Translations under genes and position numbers: made by a program
Source of the DNA: an uncultured Saprospiraceae bacterium
GTDB taxonomy: Bacteria > Bacteroidota > Bacteroidia > Chitinophagales > Saprospiraceae
Length of the DNA: 39,861 nt
Assembly: GCA_937921595.1 (NCBI GenBank)
Contig: CAKZTD010000260.1
Span: 1 to 39,861 of the forward strand
Direction: 5' to 3'
Shown: positions 24,445 through 33,189 of the stretch, in pieces
Layout: each line of letters begins with the position of its first letter
Numbering within the stretch: the stretch's first letter is position 1
Notes under the pieces: model-generated
Told to the model about the DNA's origin: nothing
What the model saw: the letters and a program-made list of their open reading frames with translations, nothing else
The model's database searches: none

Positions 24445-25632
24445 CTACACATTCTCCATATTTCCATCCATCACTGGAACATAAAGATTTCCGTTTTTAA
24501 TAATATCTCTTGAAATGACCAATTGCTGAATCTCGGAAGTACCTTCGTAAATCTGAGTAATCTTCGCATCTCTCATCAATCGCTCAACATGATATTCTTT
24601 TACAAAACCATATCCTCCATGAATTTGAACAGCTTCAATAGTCGCATTCATCGCAACTTCAGAAGCATAGAACTTTGCCATTGCAGCAGCAGTACCATAA
24701 TCCATGTGCTGATCTTTTAACCAAGCTGCTCGATAAACAAGCATTCTGGCAGCTTCGATATCTGTTGCCATTTTAGCTATTTTAAATGCGATTGCCTGGT
24801 GTTGATTAATCGGCTTACCGAAAGTTTTTCTTTCGTGAGAATAAGCAACAGCTAATTCATAAGCACCGGCAGCAATTCCTAAAGCTTGAGCTGCGATTCC
24901 GATACGTCCACCGTTTAAGGTTTTCATTGCGAATTTAAAACCAAAACCTTCATCACCAATTCTATTCTCTTTAGGAACTTTTACATCATTATACATGATG
25001 GTATGTGTATCCGAAGCTCTGATACCAAGCTTGTCTTCTTTTGCACCAACAACAACTCCATCCCAATCGGATTCTACAATCAAAACATTAATTCCACGAT
25101 GTCCTAATTCTTTATTGGTTTGAGCAACGACAAGATGAATTTTTGAAGTGCCACCACTTGTGATCCAGTTTTTTGTACCATTAAGTATATAATGATCTCC
25201 CATATCAACTGCAGTTGTTTGTTGACTCGTTGCATCACTACCTGCTTCAGGTTCTGAAAGACAAAAAGAACCAATCGTTTCGCCACTTGCAATCTTAGGT
25301 AAGTATTTTGCTTTTTGATCTTCCGATCCGAAAGTTTCAATACCCCAAGCAACTAATGAGTTATTAACAGAGACAATTACCGAGCAAGAGCTATCAACTT
25401 TTGATAATTCTTCCATTGCTAAAACATAAGATATGGTATCCATACCTCCACCTCCATATTGAGGATCTACCATCATACCCAGAAAGCCTAGCTCTCCCAT
25501 TTCCTTAACCTGTTCGGTTGGATATTGCATCTTAGAATCTCTTTCAATTACGCCAGGTTTTAATACATTTTGCGCAAAATCTCTCGCAGCTTCTCTAACT
25601 GCTAATTGCTCTTCGGTGAGTTTAAAATCCAT
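24445..25632 (-). CDS. Acyl-CoA dehydrogenase (short-chain/butyryl-CoA type)
   Basis: 395 residues with the three ACAD domains: N-terminal helical (1-120), middle beta (121-240; FCLSEPEAGSDATSQQTTA and WITSGG bind FAD) and C-terminal helical (241-395). The catalytic base is E363 in IYEGTSEIQ, the position used by short/medium-chain enzymes; RKTFGKPI and QIHGGYGF are the family signatures. It oxidises acyl-CoA to enoyl-CoA and passes electrons to ETF in fatty acid or branched-chain amino acid breakdown; the exact chain length is not readable. It is a monocistronic gene with its own terminator; no ETF or thiolase gene is nearby. Confidence 0.93.
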   Translation of the reverse strand: MDFKLTEEQLAVREAARDFAQNVLKPGVIERDSKMQYPTEQVKEMGELGFLGMMVDPQYGGGGMDTISYVLAMEELSKVDSSCSVIVSVNNSLVAWGIETFGSEDQKAKYLPKIASGETIGSFCLSEPEAGSDATSQQTTAVDMGDHYILNGTKNWITSGGTSKIHLVVAQTNKELGHRGINVLIVESDWDGVVVGAKEDKLGIRASDTHTIMYNDVKVPKENRIGDEGFGFKFAMKTLNGGRIGIAAQALGIAAGAYELAVAYSHERKTFGKPINQHQAIAFKIAKMATDIEAARMLVYRAAWLKDQHMDYGTAAAMAKFYASEVAMNATIEAVQIHGGYGFVKEYHVERLMRDAKITQIYEGTSEIQQLVISRDIIKNGNLYVPVMDGNMENV

Positions 25633-25771
25633 TATTTCTTAGGTTTTATTAGTTTTTAGAAATTAGGAAAGTGTATAAAAAAAAAGCCTTTCCGAATTTC
25701 CAGCGAAAATACGCTAATTAAAGCGAATATTATAATTTTATGTTTCAAACTGTCGCTGATTTCTGACAAAA

Positions 25772-25858
25772 GAATGAGCCAACAAGCTATCAAAACAATA
25801 AGATTTCAAGAAGGGAACTCAATCTTAACTTGCTAACTTATTATTTGTTCACTTAATC
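25772..25858. repeat. Dispersed intergenic palindrome, copy D (3' of the MFS gene)
   Basis: The right part contains TTAACTTGCTAACTTAT (25825-25841) and TGTTCACTTAAT (25846-25857), identical words to copy C near hisS (28909-28925 and 28931-28942), with 4 instead of 5 bases between them. The left part GAATGAGCCAACAAGCTA corresponds to GAATAAGTGAACAAGCTA in copy C. The centre (CAAGAAG) is the reverse complement of that in copy C (CTTCTTG). Confidence 0.7.
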
Positions 25859-25863
25859 AAAGC

Positions 25864-27129
25864 TTATTTAGACTTTTCGAGTGTCTTATAATTTTGTAGA
25901 AGAACAAAAACAGATAGTAAAAGAAAAATAGAGAGACCTGCGTAGGCAAATTTGATATTATGACCTTCCTGAAAAAACACCATGGAGAAAATGGAGAGGA
26001 ATAGGATTCTGAAAAGTGTATTGATTTGGGTGAAAATACTCATGGCTCGGCCATAGACTTGATTTGGAACATGCATGAAAAGGTAGGTAACACGTTGGAT
26101 TCTGACTCCAGCATTACAAAGTCCCATTAAAAAAAACATAAAAAAGAAGACCGTATTTTGAGCAGTAATACTTAAAACCATGTAGGCGACCATTGGGACT
26201 AAAGTCATCAAAATGATCGAAGCTGGGATGTTTAATTTTCTGAAAATAGAACGAATAGCTATTCCAGAGAAAACAGCACCAATAGCGAAGAGCATTTTTC
26301 CTGATGCGAAAACATCACCGCTTTCTAATAAATGATTTTTAACATAAATTGGAGCAAGGAAGATTGTAGTAACAATCGCTGCAGCGAATACAGAATGAGA
26401 TCCGACGCCAAAGATTAATATTTTAATGTTTTTGAGCAGATAATTGATTCCAACCATCATCCTTTCTTTGAGTGGGCCGGTCTCGGTTTTTCGTTCTGTC
26501 AGAGAGGTGTATTTTATAAAATAAATAACAGTGAATCCTAGGAAGTAAGTTACTGCATCTAAAGCAAATATTTCATGGATGTCCCATGATTCAAATATCC
26601 AGCCTGTATTGAATTCGAAACCAAGGAGATTGAAAAGTCCATTATTCGACCCTTCTAATAAAATAGCCGCAGTAGCACCTGCGAGCATATTGGTAGTTTG
26701 TCCTTGAATTTCAATATAGGAGGAAATACTTCCGTATCGTTCTTTTTCCGTGATCTCCTGAACAAAAGCGTAGAGATTAGGATAGTGAATGTTATAATTG
26801 AAAAAGGTAAATAGGAATACAAATCCGACGACCCAATGGGACAGACCTCCGCTTTCAAATCCATACCAAGCTATTCCTGATAATAACAAGCCAGAAACGA
26901 TTGTGGTAATCATGAAAATATATTTCCGGTTGTACTTGTCTACAAAAGTTCCACTATAGGGAACCCAGATCAAACCAACGATATTCGTAACGATGTAAAT
27001 AAGGCCGAAAGTGCTCATCTTGTCTTGCATAGCAAAATACCAGGGAATAGCAATCATGCTAATACCTTGGGAAACTCCAGAGATGGAGTTCGCGATGAAC
27101 AAGAGGATTATTGCGGAGCGATTCTTCAA
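25864..27129 (-). CDS. Major facilitator superfamily permease (MFS_3-like)
   Basis: 421 residues, about 12 transmembrane helices. The loop 2-3 motif A-like sequence GTFVDKYNRKYIF is at about residues 60-72, and the C-terminal half repeats the fold (MGLCNAGVRIQRVTYLFMHVPNQVYGRAMS). This resembles the enterobactin-exporter/MFS_3 group of efflux proteins; the substrate is unknown. The start is a TTG codon (27129-27127): no ATG occurs in frame between it and the upstream stop at 27151-27153, and the next Met would remove helix 1. A palindrome 24-51 bases upstream may be an operator. A copy of the dispersed palindrome lies just past its 3' end. Confidence 0.82.
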   Translation of the reverse strand: MKNRSAIILLFIANSISGVSQGISMIAIPWYFAMQDKMSTFGLIYIVTNIVGLIWVPYSGTFVDKYNRKYIFMITTIVSGLLLSGIAWYGFESGGLSHWVVGFVFLFTFFNYNIHYPNLYAFVQEITEKERYGSISSYIEIQGQTTNMLAGATAAILLEGSNNGLFNLLGFEFNTGWIFESWDIHEIFALDAVTYFLGFTVIYFIKYTSLTERKTETGPLKERMMVGINYLLKNIKILIFGVGSHSVFAAAIVTTIFLAPIYVKNHLLESGDVFASGKMLFAIGAVFSGIAIRSIFRKLNIPASIILMTLVPMVAYMVLSITAQNTVFFFMFFLMGLCNAGVRIQRVTYLFMHVPNQVYGRAMSIFTQINTLFRILFLSIFSMVFFQEGHNIKFAYAGLSIFLLLSVFVLLQNYKTLEKSK

Positions 27130-27152
27130 AGGTGTTGTAATATGGTTGAACT

Positions 27153-27180
27153 ATGACTAAGACAATTGAATGTTAGTCAT
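27153..27180 (-). promoter_or_regulatory. Candidate operator palindrome upstream of the MFS gene
   Basis: ATGACTAA (27153-27160) and TTAGTCAT (27173-27180) are perfect inverted arms around 12 bases, centred 37 bases before the TTG start. Spacing and arm length suit a dimeric repressor or activator, but no regulator gene is adjacent. Confidence 0.4.
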
Positions 27181-27254
27181 GGTTCATTTTTGTTAGCTAT
27201 GGGTTGAATAGGAAGGGGCTGTTAAGCCTTGATATTTTGAATGAAAATTAAATT

Positions 27255-27560
27255 TTATTCAATCACTTCCATTAAAGTTCTAAAGGCAACATATTGGTCT
27301 TTATATCGCTCAGTATGATCGGCTTGTAAAGCTTTAGCATGCTTGGCTTGATATTCTTTAAAAGTATCCATGTCTTTCAAATAATATTGAAAAGCATAAG
27401 TTACACCGCCATCTTCTTCTTCAAATAATATTTTACAAATCTTATAGTTGATGAAAAGACCAGTATTCATGACATCAGGAATATGTCTTTCTCTCATCCA
27501 TTGCAACCATTCTGTTTCTAACGTTTGATTGATTTTTACCGTTACATTATATAATATCAT
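27255..27560 (-). CDS. DUF4286 family protein
   Basis: 101 residues from the ATG at 27560-27558 (MILYNVTVKINQTLETEWLQWM). The open frame extends 19 codons further upstream, but that stretch (rich in Phe and Ser) does not look like the family and the conserved DUF4286 start is MI(L/I)YNVTV. It ends in EYQAKHAKALQADHTERYKDQYVAFRTLMEVIE. A small soluble ferredoxin-like alpha/beta (dimeric) protein is likely; the function is unknown in the family. It is divergent from pheS, with the dispersed palindrome copy B in between. A 7-of-8 box TATCTTTC lies in the upstream stretch that would be translated if the longer start were used, which supports the shorter start. Confidence 0.75.
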   Translation of the reverse strand: MILYNVTVKINQTLETEWLQWMRERHIPDVMNTGLFINYKICKILFEEEDGGVTYAFQYYLKDMDTFKEYQAKHAKALQADHTERYKDQYVAFRTLMEVIE

Positions 27561-27645
27561 AATTGCATATTTATGGCTGAAAGATACGGTTTCGGAACTA
27601 AAAAAGAGATAAATCAATTGAACAAAGTAACATTTAGAAAGCGAA

Positions 27646-27750
27646 CAATTTCTATTGTTTTACGAACTTGCTACCTTATAATAATGTTAACCTGATAACT
27701 TGTTCTGTTGCTAACCTGTTCGTCTGGTAAGTTGCTAACTTGTATTATAG
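27646..27750. repeat. Dispersed intergenic palindrome, copy B (upstream of pheS)
   Basis: It contains the words GAACTTGCTA, GTTAACCTGATAAC, TTGTTCTGTTGCTAAC and AAGTTGCTAACTTGT, the same vocabulary as the copies at 11445-11526, 25772-25858 and 28864-28943, but in a more diverged form. It ends just before the pheS -7 box. Confidence 0.55.
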
Positions 27751-27770
27751 CATAAATGGCTCTAAAGTAT

Positions 27771-27778
27771 TACCTTTG
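27771..27778 (+). promoter_or_regulatory. Candidate -7 box of pheS
   Basis: TACCTTTG, a perfect TAnnTTTG match, 39 bases before the pheS ATG. The -33 region is not clear. It probably drives the pheS-hisS-gatA run. Confidence 0.5.
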
Positions 27779-27817
27779 CACCTTCATTGTAAAAAGTTAT
27801 TTAAAAACTAATTAAGA

Positions 27818-28855
27818 ATGTCAGCTGAAATTTTTGATAAAGTAAAGTCAGTACTCGCAGAAATTGAAACTTCAAATCCTCAATCTCCTGAGGAAGTGGA
27901 ACAATTTCGGATTACTTATTTGGGCTCAAAAAATAAGATCAAACCTCTTTTTGGAGAGATTCGTCATATTCCAAATGAGCAGAAGAAAGAGTTTGGACAA
28001 TTGGTGAATACTGTGAAGCAAGCAGCTGAAGATAAATTTCAGGCTTTAAAATCTGCATCAGAAGCTGCACAGGATCAGGTGGATCTTGGGAGCATAGATT
28101 TGACTGCTCCAGGAGAGCCGATTAATATTGGTTCCCGACACCCTGTTTCTATCACGCTAAATAAAATTATTGACATTTTTACCCGTATCGGTTTTAATGT
28201 AGCTGAAGATCGGGAGATTGAAGATGACTGGCATAATTTCACAGCGATGAATACGCCAGAAGATCATCCAGCTAGAGATATGCAAGATACGTTCTATCTT
28301 AAGGATAGTACAGAGATGTTGTTGCGGACGCATACTTCTTCTGTGCAAGCAAGATGGATGACAAAAAATAAACCACCAATTCGGATTATTGCTCCGGGAC
28401 GAGTATATCGTAATGAAACAATTTCGGCACGATCACATTGCCAGTTCCATCAGGTAGAAGGATTGTATGTTGATAAAAATGTTTCCTTCGCAGATATGAA
28501 ACAGACGCTTTTATATTTTGCTCAGGAGATGTATGGTGCTGAAACAAAAATCAGATTACGGCCGTCTTTCTTTCCATTTACAGAGCCAAGTGCGGAGATG
28601 GATGTAAGTTGTTTTATCTGTGATGCGAAAGGTTGCTCTGTTTGTAAATATACAGGCTGGGTAGAAATTCTCGGATGTGGAATGATCGATCCTGAAGTTT
28701 TGAAGAACTGTGGCATCGACCCAGATGAATATACTGGCTTCGCATTCGGGATGGGTATCGAACGTCAAGCGATGATGTTATACCAAATCAACGACATCCG
28801 TTTATTATTCGAAAATGATGTCCGCTTTTTAAATCAATTTAAATCTGCTTGGTAA
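27818..28855 (+). CDS. pheS: Phenylalanine--tRNA ligase alpha subunit
   Basis: 345 residues. The N-terminal coiled coil that binds tRNA is at about residues 1-85 (FRITYLGSKNKIKPLFGEI), followed by the class II catalytic core: motif 1 HPVSITLNKIIDIFTRIGFNVAEDREIEDDWHNF, motif 2 RTHTSSVQARWM and GRVYRNETISARSHCQFHQVEGLYVD, and motif 3 GFAFGMGIERQAMMLYQINDIR. It charges tRNA-Phe together with PheT, which is not adjacent, as is common in Bacteroidota. The insertion with CFICDAKGCSVCKYTGW (four Cys) looks like a small zinc-binding loop. It is followed after 95 bases by hisS. Confidence 0.96.
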   Translation: MSAEIFDKVKSVLAEIETSNPQSPEEVEQFRITYLGSKNKIKPLFGEIRHIPNEQKKEFGQLVNTVKQAAEDKFQALKSASEAAQDQVDLGSIDLTAPGEPINIGSRHPVSITLNKIIDIFTRIGFNVAEDREIEDDWHNFTAMNTPEDHPARDMQDTFYLKDSTEMLLRTHTSSVQARWMTKNKPPIRIIAPGRVYRNETISARSHCQFHQVEGLYVDKNVSFADMKQTLLYFAQEMYGAETKIRLRPSFFPFTEPSAEMDVSCFICDAKGCSVCKYTGWVEILGCGMIDPEVLKNCGIDPDEYTGFAFGMGIERQAMMLYQINDIRLLFENDVRFLNQFKSAW

Positions 28856-28863
28856 TACAAGAT

Positions 28864-28943
28864 GAATAAGTGAACAAGCTAACAAATTAGCAAATTTGAG
28901 GCTTCTTGTTAACTTGCTAACTTATGCACTTGTTCACTTAATT
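28864..28943. repeat. Dispersed intergenic palindrome, copy C (between pheS and hisS)
   Basis: TAAGTGAACAAG (28867-28878) and CTTGTTCACTTA (28929-28940) are perfect 12-base arms. Inside them TTAGCAA (28887-28893) pairs with TTGCTAA (28914-28920). It ends 7 bases before the hisS ATG, so the folded form would sit at the hisS ribosome entry site. Shares 17-base and 12-base identical words with copy D at 25825-25857. Confidence 0.75.
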
Positions 28944-28950
28944 ATATTAT

Positions 28951-30294
28951 ATGTCAAAGCCTAGTATTCCAAAAGGTACCCGAGATTTTGGGCCTTTAGA
29001 AGTTGGAAAAAGAAATTTTATTTTCGATACGATTCGTTCTGTGTTTGTAAAATATGGTTATCAACCAATCGAGACACCGACGATGGAAAGTTTATCCACC
29101 TTGACTGGGAAATATGGGGAAGAAGGAGATAAGCTGTTGTTCAAAGTTTTAAACAACGGAGACTTTCTAAAGAAAGCAGATCATGATGCTTTGGAACAAA
29201 AGAACTCTGTCCGATTGATTCCTTCGATTGCAAAACGTGGATTGCGTTATGACCTAACGGTTCCTTTTGCTCGCTTCGTCGTGATGAATCAAAACTCAAT
29301 TACTTTTCCTTTTAAAAGATATCAAATACAACCAGTCTGGAGAGCGGATCGTCCTCAGAAAGGTCGCTACCAAGAATTTTATCAATGTGATGTAGATGTG
29401 GTCGGTTCTAATTCGCTGATGTATGAAGCGGAATTGGTGCAGATTTATGATGAAGCTTTTGCAAAATTAGGAATCGATGTAACGATCAAAATCAATAACA
29501 GGAAAGTACTTTTCGGAATGGCAGAAGCTGCTGGAATTGCTGACCAGTTTATGGATATGACCATGGCGATTGATAAACTTGATAAGATCGGAGAAGATGG
29601 AGTGAAAAACGAAATGCTAAAACGCGATATTCCAGAATCAGCAATTGAAAAGATTTTGGGAATGATGAAATTGAGTTCGCTCGATGACTTAGAAACTAGT
29701 TTTCAAGATAGTGAAACAGGTTTAAAAGGAATCGAAGAATTGAGAACGTTTCACAAATATTTTGATTTAAAAGAATCAACCAATACGGTTAAGTTTGACA
29801 TCACTTTGGCAAGAGGTTTAAATTATTATACTGGATGTATTGTTGAAGTAGCTGCCAATAATGTGCAGATTGGATCCGTCGGTGGTGGTGGGCGTTATGA
29901 TGATTTGACGGGTGTCTTTGGATTGAAAGGAGTATCCGGTGTTGGGGTTTCTTTTGGTGCAGATCGGATTTATGATGTGATGGAAGAGTTGGATATATTT
30001 CCAGAGGAAGCGACGCAAGGATTGAGTTTGTTGTTTATCGCTTTTGATGATGCCGCTCATAATTACGCTTTTGATTGTTTAAACAAATCACGAGCAGCAG
30101 GAATTGCTTCTGAATTGTATCCTGCTCCAGTCAAACTCAATAAGCAAATGAAATACGCGAATGCTCGAAATGTTCCTTACGTTGCCTTAGTGGGTAGTCA
30201 GGAAATGGAGCAAAATGTAGTGGCATTAAAAAACATGGAAACTGGAGATCAAATCTTAGTTTCTATGGAAGAACTAATAAAAAAAATGTCTTAG
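28951..30294 (+). CDS. hisS: Histidine--tRNA ligase
   Basis: 447 residues. Class II synthetase core with PKGTRDFGP at the N-terminus, motif 2 region YDLTVPFARFV...RYQIQPVWRADRPQKGRYQEFYQCDVDVVG, the His-specific motifs LARGLNYYTG and GGGGRYDDL, and motif 3 GVGVSFGADRIYDVM. The C-terminal anticodon-binding domain is about residues 350-447. It charges tRNA-His. gatA starts three bases after its stop, so the two are likely translationally coupled. The dispersed palindrome immediately before the ATG could affect hisS translation. Confidence 0.96.
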   Translation: MSKPSIPKGTRDFGPLEVGKRNFIFDTIRSVFVKYGYQPIETPTMESLSTLTGKYGEEGDKLLFKVLNNGDFLKKADHDALEQKNSVRLIPSIAKRGLRYDLTVPFARFVVMNQNSITFPFKRYQIQPVWRADRPQKGRYQEFYQCDVDVVGSNSLMYEAELVQIYDEAFAKLGIDVTIKINNRKVLFGMAEAAGIADQFMDMTMAIDKLDKIGEDGVKNEMLKRDIPESAIEKILGMMKLSSLDDLETSFQDSETGLKGIEELRTFHKYFDLKESTNTVKFDITLARGLNYYTGCIVEVAANNVQIGSVGGGGRYDDLTGVFGLKGVSGVGVSFGADRIYDVMEELDIFPEEATQGLSLLFIAFDDAAHNYAFDCLNKSRAAGIASELYPAPVKLNKQMKYANARNVPYVALVGSQEMEQNVVALKNMETGDQILVSMEELIKKMS

Positions 30295-30297
30295 AAA

Positions 30298-31749
30298 ATG
30301 GCAAAATATTCCTCAATCAACGATGTTCAAAAAGCAATCGGCTTAGGTGAAACCACCTGTGTTGAACTAGTGGAATATTACCTGAAGCAAATTGAAACGA
30401 CCAAAGAATTTAATATTTACATTGAAGTGTATGCAGAAGAAGCAAAAGCAAAAGCTGCTGAACTAGATGAAAAATTTAAAAACGATCCAAGTCAGATTGG
30501 TCGTTTACACGGAATGGTACTCTCTTTAAAAGATGTCATTTGTTATAAAGGTCATCAAGTAACCGCAGCTTCAAAAATTTTGGAAGGTTACGAAACCCCT
30601 TTTTCAGCAACAGCTGTCGAACGTATTTTAAAAGAAGATGTCATCATCATCGGTCGAGTCAATTGCGATCAATTTGCAATGGGGTCTACCAATGAAAATT
30701 CCATTTACGGCCCAGTGAAAAACTTCGCTGATCCAGAAAAAGTTCCAGGTGGATCATCAGGCGGATCGGCCGTTGCGGTACAAGCAGATACTTGCTTAGC
30801 ATCTTTGGGTTCAGATACTGGAGGTTCTGTTCGTCAACCCGCGTCCTTTTGTGGAGTGACTGGATTTAAATCTACTTACGGACGAATTTCCCGATATGGA
30901 TTACTCGCATATGCTTCTTCTTTTGATCAAATTGGAACCTTAACGCACAGCGTAGAAGATGCTGCTTTACTGGTAGAAATCATGTCTGGAGCGGATGACT
31001 TTGATGGAACAACAAGCAGACGGGATGTAGAATCCTGGTCTCAGGTTGAGTCTTTTAGTAAAAAATCAAAAATTGCTTATTTCAAAGCGGCAGTAGAACA
31101 TGAAAGTTTAGACCCAGAAGTCAAAGCACAAACGCAAGCTATTATTGATCGTTTAAAATCAGAAGGCCATGAAGTAGAAGCCGTGGATTTTGATTTACTG
31201 GATTATATCATCCCTTCCTATTATGTATTGACGACGGCGGAAGCTTCGACCAATTTATCTCGCTTTGATGGAATTAGATATGGACATCGAAGTGATCAAG
31301 CGACCAATCTTTTCGAAACTTATAGTAAGTCTAGAGCAGAAGGTTTTAGTCCAGAAGTGAAACGTAGAATTATGTTGGGAACCTTCGTTTTGAGTTCAGG
31401 TTATTATGATGCTTATTATGGAAAAGCTCAACAAGTAAGGCGTTTGATCCAGCAAAGAACAGAAGAGATTTTTAAAGGAGATGAAAAAGGAGGTTCAGCA
31501 TATGATTTTATCATGATGCCAGCCTCTCCGGTACAACCTTGGAAAATAGGAGCAAAAATAGATGATCCTGTCGCGATGTACCTCTCTGATATATTCACTG
31601 TTCAGGCGAATATGGTAGGAGTTCCTGCTATTTGCTTGCCTGCTGGGAGCTTTGAAAGCGGCATGCCTTTTGGAATACAGTTTATCGCAAATAGGTTTGA
31701 AGAGCAGAAGCTTTTCTCCTTTTCTAAATACTTTCAAAGAATATTTTAG
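30298..31749 (+). CDS. gatA: Asp-tRNA(Asn)/Glu-tRNA(Gln) amidotransferase subunit A
   Basis: 483 residues, the expected GatA length. Amidase-signature Ser-cisSer-Lys triad: K78 (LSLKDVIC), S153 (GGSSGGSA) and S177 (GSDTGGSVRQPASFCG). It hydrolyses Gln to supply ammonia for GatB, which amidates mischarged Asp- or Glu-tRNA. gatB and gatC are not in the window, as is common where gat genes are scattered. Identity over generic amidases is supported by FDQIGTLTHSVEDAALL, YYVLTTAEASTNLSRFDG and RIMLGTFVLSSGYYDAYY, all GatA hallmarks. Overlap with translation genes pheS and hisS agrees. Confidence 0.94.
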   Translation: MAKYSSINDVQKAIGLGETTCVELVEYYLKQIETTKEFNIYIEVYAEEAKAKAAELDEKFKNDPSQIGRLHGMVLSLKDVICYKGHQVTAASKILEGYETPFSATAVERILKEDVIIIGRVNCDQFAMGSTNENSIYGPVKNFADPEKVPGGSSGGSAVAVQADTCLASLGSDTGGSVRQPASFCGVTGFKSTYGRISRYGLLAYASSFDQIGTLTHSVEDAALLVEIMSGADDFDGTTSRRDVESWSQVESFSKKSKIAYFKAAVEHESLDPEVKAQTQAIIDRLKSEGHEVEAVDFDLLDYIIPSYYVLTTAEASTNLSRFDGIRYGHRSDQATNLFETYSKSRAEGFSPEVKRRIMLGTFVLSSGYYDAYYGKAQQVRRLIQQRTEEIFKGDEKGGSAYDFIMMPASPVQPWKIGAKIDDPVAMYLSDIFTVQANMVGVPAICLPAGSFESGMPFGIQFIANRFEEQKLFSFSKYFQRIF

Positions 31750-31868
31750 CTACCCCTCATTTAGCTTATATCCTAGCTTTCCCCCATTTTTATTAGAAGT
31801 TGATTTAAGTAAACGTTAAAGTAGAGGTCTTTTTCATAAAAAATTACTGCTGTCTACGTTTAATGCAT

Positions 31869-31876
31869 TAGTTTTG
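31869..31876 (+). promoter_or_regulatory. Candidate -7 box of the first lytic transglycosylase gene
   Basis: TAGTTTTG, a perfect TAnnTTTG match, 116 bases before the ATG at 31993. The 5' untranslated region would be unusually long; no clear -33. Confidence 0.35.
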
Positions 31877-31992
31877 CATACCGATTAATTGGCCCACTTT
31901 AGGCCTTCAAGATATTTTGAGATTAACCAGCGCAATGAGAAGCTAGCAGCACAGTTCGTAGGTAGGCAAAGCTCTCGTTTTAATAGAATTCC

Positions 31993-32901
31993 ATGAACAC
32001 TAGAGTTTATATAAGTATGATTTGCTTACTCCTCTTGGGAGGTTCAGTTTTTGCAAATAATACAGAACCAATAAAGAAAAGAAAAAAGAGAAGTAAAAAA
32101 ACTTCCACTAAGATTCCTCGCTATTCCAAAGAAGTAATTTTGGAACGGTTGGATGAATACCAAGATCTGATGGATATCAGATATACAAAAAAAGTGAAGG
32201 GCGAAATCAGAGAGTATACAAGAATGGCAAGGACTGCGACAGAGAAGCTTATCGGGAAGTCAGCCATGTATTTTCAAATGATTGATGATTCGCTACGACA
32301 ATACAATCTTCCAAGAGAATTAAAAGGGATGGTGATTATTGAGTCACGTTGTGATATCAAAGCAAAATCACCAGCCGGAGCCGTAGGCTTATGGCAGTTT
32401 ATGCCAAGGACCGCTCGGAAATATGGATTGAAGATCGATAATTATGTCGATGAACGATGTGATCCATATAAGGCAACTTCTGCAGCAATGAAATATTTGA
32501 CTGATTTGTATGCTCGATTTGGTGATTGGAATTTAGCTATTGCTTCTTACAATTGTGGAGAAGGAACAATGCAAAAGGCCATGAGGAAAGCAAAGAGCAG
32601 AGACTTTTGGAAGGTCCGAAAAGAATTACCTGAGGAGACGCAGTATTATATTCCAAAATTTATTGCGGCGACTTACATGATGGATAATTATCTCTTCTAT
32701 GATTTACACCCAGCATATCCTGACTATGATTTGCAGATGACCAAAATAGTGGTTGTCTACGAAAGGAAGTCTTTTAAGCAGATTGCAGCGGATACTGGTC
32801 ACTCTATCGAGGTGATCAAAAGGCTAAATCCAGCTTATCGAAAAGGAATCATTCCACCTAGTGCAGAAGGGCGGCAACTGATTCTTCCAAAGTTAGGATA
32901 A
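31993..32901 (+). CDS. Lytic transglycosylase (SLT/MltD-like), short form
   Basis: 302 residues. Signal peptide 1-21 (CLLLLGGSVFA). A very basic linker (KKRKKRSKKTSTK) precedes the catalytic SLT domain at about residues 95-225, with catalytic E117 (VIIESRCDIKAKSPAGAVGLWQFMPRTA) and the AIASYNCGEGTM motif. The C-terminal 60 residues (YERKSFKQIAADTGHSIEVIKRLNPAYRKGIIP) resemble a degenerate LysM. It cleaves peptidoglycan glycan strands with formation of 1,6-anhydro ends. It is a paralogue of the next gene, 288 bases downstream, which carries two extra LysM domains. Periplasmic or outer-membrane-proximal. Confidence 0.88.
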   Translation: MNTRVYISMICLLLLGGSVFANNTEPIKKRKKRSKKTSTKIPRYSKEVILERLDEYQDLMDIRYTKKVKGEIREYTRMARTATEKLIGKSAMYFQMIDDSLRQYNLPRELKGMVIIESRCDIKAKSPAGAVGLWQFMPRTARKYGLKIDNYVDERCDPYKATSAAMKYLTDLYARFGDWNLAIASYNCGEGTMQKAMRKAKSRDFWKVRKELPEETQYYIPKFIAATYMMDNYLFYDLHPAYPDYDLQMTKIVVVYERKSFKQIAADTGHSIEVIKRLNPAYRKGIIPPSAEGRQLILPKLG

Positions 32902-32904
32902 GAT

Positions 32905-32994
32905 TTATTTAAGAATTTGAGATTTGTTATTTAGTATTCTGATGCTGATTATTTGGCTTCAAATATTAGATCCGAAATGTTCGTTCTTAAATAA
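32905..32994. repeat. Inverted repeat after the first transglycosylase gene
   Basis: TTATTTAAGAA (32905-32915) and TTCTTAAATAA (32984-32994) are perfect 11-base arms with a 68-base loop. There is no T-tract; it may be a 3' stabilising hairpin. Confidence 0.4.
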
Positions 32995-33189
32995 GGAGAC
33001 GGAATAAATGTTGTTAAATATTTTATTTATTAATATGTTTTAACAGTTTATTCCCAACATTCTGGATTGTAAAACCGTTAAATAACGCATTCACCACTGA
33101 ATCTTATGTCTTATGTTTATGAAATCCGAAGGCTTATCATTATTTTACTGCCTTGCTTAAACAGACGATAGATAAACAAGAACTGAATA

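Noticed and set aside
27237-27262. A/T-rich hairpin over the DUF4286 stop codon as a terminator
   Set aside because: The stem is all weak A-T pairs apart from one G-C pair and has a bulge; no clear U-tract follows on the minus strand.
27561-27617. N-terminal extension of the DUF4286 gene
   Set aside because: The 19 extra codons do not resemble the family start, and overlap promoter-like sequence; the internal ATG at 27560 fits.
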